From NCBI GenBank assembly GCA_009903795.1, contig WYER01000002.1:1-62920 (forward strand): a stretch of 62,920 nt of DNA, read 5' to 3'. Within the stretch, counting starts at the first letter, position 1. Every line of letters begins with the position of its first letter. A model generated the notes under the pieces. The model ran no database searches, was not told the origin of the DNA, and was given only the letters and a program-made list of their open reading frames with translations. The translations under genes and the position numbers were made by a program. Of this stretch, positions 35,333 through 42,601 are shown piece after piece. The DNA comes from Nitrososphaerota archaeon. Lineage in GTDB: Archaea; Thermoproteota; Nitrososphaeria; Conexivisphaerales; UBA164.

Positions 35333-36619
35333 AACTTCTTCTACTTTAGCTTTCGCGTATTCAATTAGCTTTTCAACGTTAACTATCCTGTAACTTTCCT
35401 TATCTATGATTCCTTGTTCACCCATTTCGTTCAATATCTTTTCTAAGTTCTTTTCATCAAGTTCAAATAAGCTTATGACAGACTTTTTAAAATCTTCGTT
35501 ATACCCATCTTTCAACATCATAATGGTTGCGGCAAGGGAAGCCACAGGTTCCACGTTTTCATCTTTTTGGAACTTCTTTACAAATTCTTCCCTAGTAGCA
35601 TCAAGAATGGCTTTAGTCAGGTCAGGCACTATGCAAAAAACTTCAAAATCTTTTCCCGAAATTTCGGCTCTGTTTAGGTTTGCAAGATAACTTGCCGTAA
35701 GCTCGTACAGTGTGTTATAGAGCATTTCAGAAATCGAATCGCTGTAAAGTATAAAATCTGCAAAAAGCGCAAGTTTTGGTGGAAGCTGTGAAGCAAAAAG
35801 CTTTTCGCAGGCGTTTTTCCCTTTTATAGCACACGGTATATGATATATTTTGGTTGCCGCCTCTCTGGTTAGCATGCAACAGTTTGGATAATTAGCGTAA
35901 ATGCTGCTGTACGAAACTGCGTAAGCTGCAAGATATGCAGTTGCAGGATCATGTCTGTCTAGCCACATGCCTACTATAGATTGTTTAGCAGTAAACATTT
36001 CTTCTGAAAGTTTTTGAGCTAGTTCTATACCAAGAGGGGTAAGAGAATAAACATAAAGGTATTCGTCGTTAGATGGGGATATATAGTTTAACTGTACAAG
36101 ATCTAAATCCTCAGCTATTTTTACGAACTTTTCTCTAGAAAACGTTGTATCGCTTTTAAACGAAGTTTTTTTAACCAGCATCCTTCCTACAGCGTAAAAC
36201 TTTATCAGAGTATTTTCAAACTGAGAAAGGTTACTACCAAGCGCTACTTCACTAATCTTTCTTAATGCTTCTAAGCTTACTTCCTTAGGCCTCAGGTATT
36301 CTTTGTAACTTTTTTCAAAAAGAAGCTTTTCATTGCCTATCTTTAGATAGCTTCTGATAAATTCTTCTAAATATGATATATCCACGTTTGTTATGCCATT
36401 TTCTATGTAAAACTTTGGTATTCCCCAGCTTACTTTTATTTTTTTATCTTTATAGTTTTGGCATTCTTTATCTAACACTATAAAGACTTCAGAAGTTTTA
36501 TCTTTTATAACGAGACCTTTGCAGCTTTCAGAAACGATTTCTTGAACGCTAAAATTATAATAATGTGCTAGATCATCTATGTAGCTTTTGAGCAAATTTT
36601 CCCAAATTGAGGATTGCAT
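35309..36619 (-). CDS. Unknown 436-residue archaeal protein
   Basis: I do not recognise the family. The protein is acidic and mostly helical, with no signal peptide or membrane helix. Residues 145-200 (FSREKFVKIAEDLDLVQ, then YVYSLTPLGIELAQKL) read like a winged helix of the kind that ends in a wing and TPLG, and the last 60 residues (LFELDEKNLEKILNEMGEQGIIDKE) look like a second one. Five Cys lie between residues 240 and 275 (YPNCCMLT, PCAIKGKNACEK) and may bind metal. A role in DNA binding or regulation is possible but is inference only. It converges on the HAD gene with a 24-base overlap. Confidence 0.7.
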   Translation of the reverse strand: MQSSIWENLLKSYIDDLAHYYNFSVQEIVSESCKGLVIKDKTSEVFIVLDKECQNYKDKKIKVSWGIPKFYIENGITNVDISYLEEFIRSYLKIGNEKLLFEKSYKEYLRPKEVSLEALRKISEVALGSNLSQFENTLIKFYAVGRMLVKKTSFKSDTTFSREKFVKIAEDLDLVQLNYISPSNDEYLYVYSLTPLGIELAQKLSEEMFTAKQSIVGMWLDRHDPATAYLAAYAVSYSSIYANYPNCCMLTREAATKIYHIPCAIKGKNACEKLFASQLPPKLALFADFILYSDSISEMLYNTLYELTASYLANLNRAEISGKDFEVFCIVPDLTKAILDATREEFVKKFQKDENVEPVASLAATIMMLKDGYNEDFKKSVISLFELDEKNLEKILNEMGEQGIIDKESYRIVNVEKLIEYAKAKVEEVSVNLGLY

Positions 36620-36759
36620 TGATATACTTTTAAGCTGTTAAATTATAATTCTTTCCTAAAAAACTTTATGGAATTAAATAATGGAAACTCTTCTTTTGTA
36701 AGCTAGAGATAGCTTCCCTTGTAAAAGATTTTTTTTATTTAAACCCAAAGAAGGTTTAT

Positions 36760-36876
36760 ATGAATCCAAACCTAGAGAATAATTTCCAGATCAGGGATGG
36801 AGCAGCGCTGCTGAATAAAAAACTTTCAGGGGCTAAGAATAGAGTTGAAGATTTACAAAAGCTAATGTGTCAATAA
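36760..36876 (+). CDS. Possible 38-codon small protein
   Basis: An ATG-started frame encodes MNPNLENNFQ, then IRDGAALLNKKLSGAK and a short helix ending KLMCQ. A T-rich box (tttttttattt, about 36730-36740) lies 20-30 bases upstream, as for leaderless genes here. Charge pattern and amino-acid usage look protein-like, but nothing confirms it, and the same stretch can form an RNA fold (see the next entry). Confidence 0.25.
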   Translation: MNPNLENNFQIRDGAALLNKKLSGAKNRVEDLQKLMCQ

Positions 36877-36895
36877 AGCTGGAAGCCCTGATTTG
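36787..36895 (+). ncRNA. Possible structured RNA closed by a ten-pair stem
   Basis: CAGATCAGGG (36787-36796) pairs with CCCTGATTTG (36886-36895) through ten consecutive pairs, one of them G-U. Inside is the palindrome agcagcgctgct (36803-36814 or so). The stretch lies in a 352-base gap between the unknown gene on the minus strand and the KH gene. Without related sequences this could be chance or a protein-coding effect. Confidence 0.25.
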
Positions 36896-36935
36896 AAATT
36901 TTTAGCAGTTAACAAAAACAGGAACATTTAGAAAA

Positions 36936-36944
36936 CTTTTAAAA
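36936..36944 (+). promoter_or_regulatory. TATA box of the KH - top6B - top6A unit
   Basis: cttttaaaa ends 27 bases before the ATG at 36972. The remaining genes to 40882 follow with overlaps or no gap, so this may serve all five. Confidence 0.45.
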
Positions 36945-36971
36945 TCCACTAAAATTATATTTCTTGTCGTT

Positions 36972-37526
36972 ATGGAATTTATAAAAACGATTAAAGTTAA
37001 TAAAGACAGGATTGGCGTTATTATAGGAAAAAACGGTGAAGAAAAAAAGTTTATCGAAAATACCTTTAAAGTTAAGCTTCAGATTGACAGTGAATCAAAC
37101 GAAGTAAAGATCATGGCTACAGATGTAAATTCTGACCCTTTTACAGCATCAATCTACATTGAAGCCCTAGGAAGAGGTTTTTCACCTGAAAGAGCGTCAG
37201 ACCTTCTAAAAGAAGGATACACTATGGTTGTGATAAACCTGAGGGACTACGCAAGCACAAGAAACTCATTGATAAGGATAAGATCAAGAATAATAGGAAC
37301 TAATGGGTCAGCTAGAAAGAGGTTAGAACAGCTGACTGATACGAAGATTTCTGTTTACGGGGATCACATAGCTATAATCGGAAAACCTGATGATGTAAAG
37401 ATAGCCGCGGATGCCGTCATGGATCTTATAAAGGGGGCCAGGCATGTGAGCGTCTTTAACAAGCTTCAGAGGATCAGAACGATCTTGAAGAAAGACCGCT
37501 TAAAGCTCTGGGAGAATGAAACATGA
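36972..37526 (+). CDS. KH-domain RNA-binding protein (Dim2/Pno1-like)
   Basis: A 184-residue protein with two KH domains. The first is at residues 1-70 (RIGVIIGKNGEEKKFIE, the GXXG loop being GKNG) and the second at 85-160 (SRIIGTNGSARKRLEQLT, loop GTNG). This is the build of archaeal Dim2/Pno1, which binds the 3' end of small-subunit rRNA. It overlaps top6B by four bases. A Fap7-like kinase, which acts in the same ribosome step in eukaryotes, ends this gene group at 40882. Confidence 0.85.
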   Translation: MEFIKTIKVNKDRIGVIIGKNGEEKKFIENTFKVKLQIDSESNEVKIMATDVNSDPFTASIYIEALGRGFSPERASDLLKEGYTMVVINLRDYASTRNSLIRIRSRIIGTNGSARKRLEQLTDTKISVYGDHIAIIGKPDDVKIAADAVMDLIKGARHVSVFNKLQRIRTILKKDRLKLWENET

Positions 37527-39022
37527 TTTCATTTAAAGAAATTTCCCCGAGCGAATTTTTTTATCAGCATAGGGAACTGGCTGGTTTCAGTAACCCTGCA
37601 AGGGCTCTTTACTCAGCTATTAGAGAGCTTGTAGAAAATTCGCTTGACGCCTGCGATGGCTACGGGATTCTACCAGACGTTCTTATAAGAGTAACAGAAA
37701 CAAAACCTTCTCCTTCTGACGTTAAAGAATTTGAAATCTATGTAAAAGACAACGGAATAGGGATACCTTCAGAAAAGCTTCCAAAAGCTCTGGGAAAAGT
37801 TTTCTACGGCTCAAAGTTTACGTTAAAACAGTCAAGAGGAACTTTTGGAATGGGAGGAACGATGAGCATTCTTTATGCCCAAATAACCACCAACAAGCCT
37901 TTACGGGTATGGAGCAACACAGGAAACGGGGAAACGCATTACTTTGAGCTTATGATAGACATTGAAAACAACAAACCAATTGTTTTAAAGCATAAAAAAT
38001 TCTCACAGCAAAACTGGAGAGGTACGGCTATTAAAATTAACTTGCTAGGAGACTACGTCAGGAGCTCCCAAAAAATCCAGGAATATTTTAGAAGATTGGC
38101 GCTGTTTACACCGTATGCAAACATGGTCTTTGAAGACCCAAATGGAGAAGTTTTCGCTTTTAAAAGAAGCGTTGATAAAGTCCCACCTCCCCCGCATGAG
38201 GTCCAGCCACACCCAAAAGGCGTTGACCTTGAATTATTAAGAAGAATTGTTCAGAGGTCAAGCTCGAAGACCGTTTTAAGCTTGCTTATAAACAGCTTTC
38301 AAAGGGTTGGAAGAAAAACAGCGCTTGAAATATTGAAGATAGCCAATGTGGATCCAAACAAGCGTCCCTCAGAACTTAAGATGGAAGAAATGATGAGAAT
38401 TATCAACGCAATGAAAACGTACGAAAAGTTTTTGCCGCCTGATCCTTCATGTCTTTCTCCTCTTGGTAAAGAGCTTATAGAAGAAGGTATTAAGAAGGAG
38501 CTTAACCCGCAGTTCGTTTATGCGTTATCAAGAAAACCATCGTCTTATGAAGGTTATCCTTTTATAGTAGAAGCCGCCGTTGCTTCAAATAAAACGCCTG
38601 GCATTAAAGTTTTAAGGTATGCAAACAGGATACCTCTTCTTTATGATGAAAAGAGCGACGTAGTATTTAAGTTGCTTAATGAAGAAATAGATTTGAAGCG
38701 TTATAAAATAAACGAAGATGAACCAATTATAATTCTTACTCACATATGTTCAACAAAGGTTCCTTATAAAACTGTTGGAAAAGAGTTCGTTGCTGATATA
38801 CCAGAAGTTGAAAAGGAAATGAAGCTAGCGCTTCAAAAAGTGCTCAGAGAATACTCTTTGTTCATAAGTAAGAAGGTTAAAATTGAGACGCAAAAAAAGA
38901 AAAAGAATGTATATGAGTTTTATCTACCTATGATAGCTAAATTTGCTGCTTTGCTTGGCGAAACGAAAATTCCGAGCGTTTCTGGATTGATAGATTCTGT
39001 AAAGGTGGTTGACATTGAATAG
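37523..39022 (+). CDS. top6B: DNA topoisomerase VI subunit B
   Basis: A 499-residue ATPase subunit of topoisomerase VI. The GHKL ATP site shows in ENSLDACDGYG (about residue 38-48), VKDNGIGIPS near 75 and GTFGMGGT near 111. A helix-two-turns-helix region (about 225-305) and the transducer domain (to about 470, with the switch lysine region) follow. It uses ATP to open and close the enzyme's gate while Top6A cuts DNA. It overlaps the KH gene by four bases and top6A by 14. Confidence 0.96.
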   Translation: MISFKEISPSEFFYQHRELAGFSNPARALYSAIRELVENSLDACDGYGILPDVLIRVTETKPSPSDVKEFEIYVKDNGIGIPSEKLPKALGKVFYGSKFTLKQSRGTFGMGGTMSILYAQITTNKPLRVWSNTGNGETHYFELMIDIENNKPIVLKHKKFSQQNWRGTAIKINLLGDYVRSSQKIQEYFRRLALFTPYANMVFEDPNGEVFAFKRSVDKVPPPPHEVQPHPKGVDLELLRRIVQRSSSKTVLSLLINSFQRVGRKTALEILKIANVDPNKRPSELKMEEMMRIINAMKTYEKFLPPDPSCLSPLGKELIEEGIKKELNPQFVYALSRKPSSYEGYPFIVEAAVASNKTPGIKVLRYANRIPLLYDEKSDVVFKLLNEEIDLKRYKINEDEPIIILTHICSTKVPYKTVGKEFVADIPEVEKEMKLALQKVLREYSLFISKKVKIETQKKKKNVYEFYLPMIAKFAALLGETKIPSVSGLIDSVKVVDIE

Positions 39023-40079
39023 GAAGCAGGAAGCGTTAAAAAGGTTAACAGCTATCGGGAAAAGAGTTGTAGATGATATAAAGAACAACAGGTTCCCAGC
39101 TTTAGAAATACCAAGCCGTTCTGTAGATAACATAATATATGATACTAAGCTTAGACAGTATATTCTTGGGGATGAAAAAATTGTAAGAAACGCAAAAAAC
39201 ATAAAGCATTTAAGAGCTTTCACGCAGCTCTTATGGATAGCTTATTTCAGTAAGGAGCTCCTTAAGAACAATAAAACATCAACTTTAAGAGATATTTATT
39301 ATTCTGCGCAAGCTTATCACGTAGATTTTGAAGATCAAGATGAATCTGATGAAATGATAACAGAACTCGAAAGCATAATTAAAATGCCTCGAGAAGATTT
39401 TAACATATACCCAGAGGAAAGGAGCGCTATCTTTGGGGATCTTACGATAGAATACACAGTTCCGGGTTATGAAGGAAAAACGTTGGTTTTAACAACTCAT
39501 CCAGATGGCGTTATGATAGGGCCGGCTCTCACAACGGCCAATTTTATAAAAACATCAGCTGACAAAGTCATAGTTATAGAAAAAGGAGCTCTTTTTACGA
39601 GATTTATAGAGGAAAAAGTTTACGAGAAATACAAGTCAATCCTTATAGCAACTGCGGGCCAGGCGCCAAGAAGTACCAGATACTTGATAAGAAGGTTAAA
39701 CAGAGAGCTTGGGTTGCCAGTTTATATATTTACTGATGCTGACCCTTGGGGGATGCACATTGCTATGGTAATTATATCTGGTTCTGCAAATGCAGCTCAT
39801 GTTACGGATCTGGTAACTCCAGACGCAAAGTGGGCTGGGGTTTGGGCTTCCGATATAAAATATTATAAACTGCCTAGCGACCCACTTACTGAGATAGATA
39901 TTAAGAGGCTTTATGAGCTAAAAGAAGATCCAAGGTATAACGAAGAAATATGGAAGAGGGAAATTGATGAATTTTTACGTATAAAGAAAAAATCAGAACA
40001 GGAAGCTTTCGCCAGGTACGGATTAACTTATATAGTGGACAAATATTTACCTACTAAGTTAAAGGAGATGGAAAAATGA
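39009..40079 (+). CDS. top6A: DNA topoisomerase VI subunit A
   Basis: A 356-residue Spo11-like subunit that makes the double-strand break. The catalytic Tyr lies in STLRDIYYSAQ at about residue 97, in the winged-helix (5Y-CAP) domain. The TOPRIM domain shows an early Glu (VIEKGALFTRFI) and the D-x-D of TDADPWGMHI near residue 244. The start is a TTG within the end of top6B, so the two subunits are made in step. Length is typical (350-370). Confidence 0.96.
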   Translation: MTLNRKQEALKRLTAIGKRVVDDIKNNRFPALEIPSRSVDNIIYDTKLRQYILGDEKIVRNAKNIKHLRAFTQLLWIAYFSKELLKNNKTSTLRDIYYSAQAYHVDFEDQDESDEMITELESIIKMPREDFNIYPEERSAIFGDLTIEYTVPGYEGKTLVLTTHPDGVMIGPALTTANFIKTSADKVIVIEKGALFTRFIEEKVYEKYKSILIATAGQAPRSTRYLIRRLNRELGLPVYIFTDADPWGMHIAMVIISGSANAAHVTDLVTPDAKWAGVWASDIKYYKLPSDPLTEIDIKRLYELKEDPRYNEEIWKREIDEFLRIKKKSEQEAFARYGLTYIVDKYLPTKLKEMEK

Positions 40080-40327
40080 AGCTTGAAGAAATAATCGCAA
40101 AAGTGTTGACTGTGCCCGTAATACTCACAGGGGTTTACGTATTCTTATTATCGTACCATCAGAGCAACATAATTATCAGGTGGATATACTATATAATGAG
40201 CGGAATACTTTGGGTTTTTCCAGCTATAGTTCTGATTTCTAGGATAGAAAGCTCAAAAAAAGAAACAGAAACCAAGAAATCTAAAACTGGACAAAAAGAA
40301 ATTAATAGCAAAATAAATAAAACATAA
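40076..40327 (+). CDS. Small two-helix membrane protein
   Basis: An 83-residue protein with two hydrophobic helices (about residues 10-26 and 33-55) and a Lys/Ser-rich tail. It starts four bases inside the end of top6A, and the Fap7-like gene starts directly after its stop codon, so it belongs to this operon. I do not recognise it, and its function is unknown. Confidence 0.65.
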   Translation: MKLEEIIAKVLTVPVILTGVYVFLLSYHQSNIIIRWIYYIMSGILWVFPAIVLISRIESSKKETETKKSKTGQKEINSKINKT

Positions 40328-40882
40328 TTGAGCAAAAAAGGCATAATAGTAATAGGAGGTTGTCCAGCAACTGGTAAGAGCGTAGTGGGCAAGATCCTTG
40401 CAGAAATGCTTTCTCTGGAACACATAGATTATGCCGATTATCTTTTAAAAATGAAAGCCGCAAAAATTATAAATAATGAAATAGTTATTGAAGAAGCTAA
40501 AGCAAAAAGGATTTTAAAAGAAAAAGATGAAGCAGTAATCTCTGGTGTTTATACTTTTGATTACCTTGATGTAAGTAAAGTAAAAAGCGTTTACGTGCTT
40601 AGGTGCAATCCTAAGATTTTGTTTTACAGGTATTTACAAAGGGACTATAATCTTGAGAAGATAAAAAACAACATAACCTCTGAATACCTTGATATCTGTT
40701 TAAAGATGGCTTTGAAAAAGATGGGGTATGAAAAAGTAAACCAGCTTGATGTTTCAAATGACGAGCCGCATTATACTGCACTAAGAATATACTATTCTTT
40801 AAAGAATGGCTACATGATATTTGATAGGGTTGATTGGCTCTCTCAGGTATCACGCCCTTTTGATATGCTTTTAATGAAATGA
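40328..40882 (+). CDS. Fap7/AK6-like adenylate kinase
   Basis: A 184-residue P-loop kinase. Walker A is GGCPATGKSVVG at residues 10-21; the rest follows AK6/Fap7: HIDYADYLLK, VLRCNPKILFYRYLQRDYNLEKIKNNITSEYLDI. In eukaryotes and some archaea Fap7 binds ribosomal protein uS11 and acts in maturing the small subunit, next to the Dim2/KH step. It may also convert ATP and AMP to ADP. The start is a TTG just past the stop codon of the small membrane gene, and the end overlaps the convergent mutase gene by 12 bases. Confidence 0.83.
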   Translation: MSKKGIIVIGGCPATGKSVVGKILAEMLSLEHIDYADYLLKMKAAKIINNEIVIEEAKAKRILKEKDEAVISGVYTFDYLDVSKVKSVYVLRCNPKILFYRYLQRDYNLEKIKNNITSEYLDICLKMALKKMGYEKVNQLDVSNDEPHYTALRIYYSLKNGYMIFDRVDWLSQVSRPFDMLLMK

Positions 40883-41713
40883 TCTTTCAACCTTTTTCTT
40901 AGCCTCTCTAACTAATTGTACTCCTGAAGTAGCCATTTCTTCTGCCTTTTTTAAAACCTTATCGTGAGCAAAAACCCTGATTACTGGTTCAGTTCCAGAA
41001 GCTCTTATCAACAACCATTGATGAGTTTTGTAGTAGACCTTTATGCCATCCTTATGTATCTTTTTGCCATTTACAGCTTTGTCAACTTCATCTATAACAC
41101 TGTATTTTATCTGATCTGAGCACCTTACTTCTCTTTTAACTACATAAAATCTTGGAACATTCTTTAATTTTTCAATAAAATTCTCATCTTCCAAAGCTTT
41201 TAGCGCTGAATATACAGAATCCCCATAAAGCAGTATTTCAGGCCATATATATTTTCCCGATTCTTCAAATGCAAAGACAACTTCGCCTTTTTTCTTTCTT
41301 ATGGCATCAACTATAGCCGGAGGACCCACTTTTGTCCATATTAATTTAGCGCCATAAATGCGAGCTATTTCTACGATCGAATCTGAAGAGTTTATAGGGG
41401 TAACGATCTTACCCTTTTTTGATTCAAGCTGTCTGGAAGCAAAATATGCTCCAGTAATGTCTCCAAGAATTATTCTTCCATCGCCGTCTAAAAAAATGGC
41501 CCTGTCTCCGTCGGCATCAGTAGCAACGCCAAAATCAAAATTGCATTTTTTGATTTCTTTGGCAGTTCCTTTCAGGTGTTGTAGCGTTGGACTTGGTAAC
41601 CTGTTAGGGAAGCTACCGAGCGGTAAAGAATTTATTATTTTAAAATCCAATCCTAGTTCTCCAAAAGTTTCTTTTGCATAAGCTCCCGCTACACCGTTGG
41701 CTGCATCAAACAT
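40871..41713 (-). CDS. Phosphohexomutase, C-terminal part (-1 frame)
   Basis: This reads as domains II-IV of a phosphomannomutase/phosphoglucosamine mutase. The metal loop is DADGDRA, the sugar loop is FAFEESGKYIW, and the C-terminal phosphate loop is RASGTEPVIRVFAH. It begins at an internal ATG (MFDAANGVAG), but the same frame is open further upstream through the slip site at 41731-41737. Joined to the N-terminal part in the -1 frame, it gives a chain of about 450 residues, the family's full length. It could alternatively be a separately started fragment or reflect a one-base sequencing loss. Confidence 0.85.
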   Translation of the reverse strand: MFDAANGVAGAYAKETFGELGLDFKIINSLPLGSFPNRLPSPTLQHLKGTAKEIKKCNFDFGVATDADGDRAIFLDGDGRIILGDITGAYFASRQLESKKGKIVTPINSSDSIVEIARIYGAKLIWTKVGPPAIVDAIRKKKGEVVFAFEESGKYIWPEILLYGDSVYSALKALEDENFIEKLKNVPRFYVVKREVRCSDQIKYSVIDEVDKAVNGKKIHKDGIKVYYKTHQWLLIRASGTEPVIRVFAHDKVLKKAEEMATSGVQLVREAKKKVERSFH

Positions 41714-41727
41714 GAATTTGTAATTTT

Positions 41728-41737
41728 TTACTTTTTT
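41728..41737 (-). promoter_or_regulatory. Possible -1 frameshift site A_AAA_AAG then TAA
   Basis: Read on the minus strand, the codons GTA AAA AAG TAA contain the heptamer A AAA AAG in the zero frame, directly before the stop codon. A one-base slip back gives GTA AAA AAT TAC AAA TTC ATG, which continues into the C-terminal mutase frame. It is the form of slippery site best known from dnaX. No strong downstream stem-loop was seen. Confidence 0.5.
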
Positions 41738-42213
41738 ACATCCCTCAGTACGCTTTTTACATAAATATTTATTACATCATCTACTGTTTCATTCCTTCCA
41801 AGCTTTTTCCAGTTTTTTGGAGAATCAAAAGTTTTTTCAAACATTTTTTCGACTTTTTTAGAATCATTCAAACCAAGCTCGCCTGTATCGTTCAAAAAAT
41901 ACAGCACCCCAGCTATGTATGGCGGAGTATGACTTGCGGTGACAGATACAGCGCCTTCAGCCTTTAATTCTTTTATCATTCTGGCTATTACAGGAGTAGG
42001 AGCCATACCTATATCAAGAACGTTAACTCCTTGTGAAAGCAACGCATCTATAACGGCAAGCTTTAAAGTTCTAGATTGCTGTCTGTCATCTTGGCCTACA
42101 ATAACAGTGCTATAACCCGTATATTTCTGGTAAGCTATGGTAAGCCTGTATACAGTACTAGGCGTTAAATTTTTATCTATAAACCCCCTGGCTCCAGAAG
42201 TGCCGAATAACAT
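41728..42213 (-). CDS. Phosphohexomutase, N-terminal part (phosphoserine domain)
   Basis: A 161-residue N-terminal part of a phosphohexomutase (GlmM/ManB). It starts MLFGTSGARGFI and holds the active-site loop SVTASHTPP, whose Ser carries the phosphate, at about residue 92. A normal protein would continue for another 290 residues, but here a TAA follows GTA AAA AAG directly. The missing part is present in the next gene in the -1 frame with no residues lost. It follows the PIN gene in the same direction. Alone it could not be an active mutase. Confidence 0.85.
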   Translation of the reverse strand: MLFGTSGARGFIDKNLTPSTVYRLTIAYQKYTGYSTVIVGQDDRQQSRTLKLAVIDALLSQGVNVLDIGMAPTPVIARMIKELKAEGAVSVTASHTPPYIAGVLYFLNDTGELGLNDSKKVEKMFEKTFDSPKNWKKLGRNETVDDVINIYVKSVLRDVKK

Positions 42214-42238
42214 GGCTATAAATTATGCAAAATTGCTT

Positions 42239-42601
42239 TTATCTTCTATTAGTTCCACAGCTTACTACTTTATTGTTCGAAAGCGTATAGCACGGCAAAC
42301 CAAGCTCACTTAATTTCCTCGCAAGTTCAAGGTCTAACGTAAAAACAGGATACCTAGTTTTTAAAGCAAGTTTTAAAATATCCTCGTCAGCATTTTTGTT
42401 AAGCTCTTCAAAACTTTCGATCCTTAGCAACTTGTAGTTTTTAATTATTTTCTTTTTATTGGAAAGTCTTTCAAGCTCAACTATGACAGATTTTGGCACG
42501 GTTATTTCAGGCATACCTATTTCATCTACTATACGCTCTAACACGTTACTTGGTTTTTCTAAAAGGTATATTATAAAGCTTGTATCGAATATGACCTTCA
42601 T
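42239..42601 (-). CDS. PIN-domain protein (archaeal COG1412 type)
   Basis: A 120-residue PIN domain. The acidic residues are D in VIFDTSFIIYLL, E in VIVELERL, D in NADEDILKLA and D in VFTLDLELARKL, which together would bind the metals for RNA cutting. I chose the ATG at 42601, which overlaps the aIF2 gamma stop codon by four bases (ATGA), over an upstream in-frame ATG inside that gene. In archaea this type of PIN protein often follows aIF2 gamma, and a role in rRNA or translation is more likely than a toxin. No antitoxin gene is adjacent. Confidence 0.88.
   Translation of the reverse strand: MKVIFDTSFIIYLLEKPSNVLERIVDEIGMPEITVPKSVIVELERLSNKKKIIKNYKLLRIESFEELNKNADEDILKLALKTRYPVFTLDLELARKLSELGLPCYTLSNNKVVSCGTNRR

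Noticed and set aside
36787-36895. SRP RNA, because ggagcagc inside resembles the SRP helix 8 region
   Set aside because: The stretch is far shorter than archaeal SRP RNA, lacks the paired 5' and 3' ends and the GNAR loop, and the resemblance is only about eight bases.
42239-42601. PIN protein as a toxin of a VapBC pair
   Set aside because: No antitoxin gene overlaps it; it is placed after aIF2 gamma, where archaea commonly carry this non-toxin PIN type.
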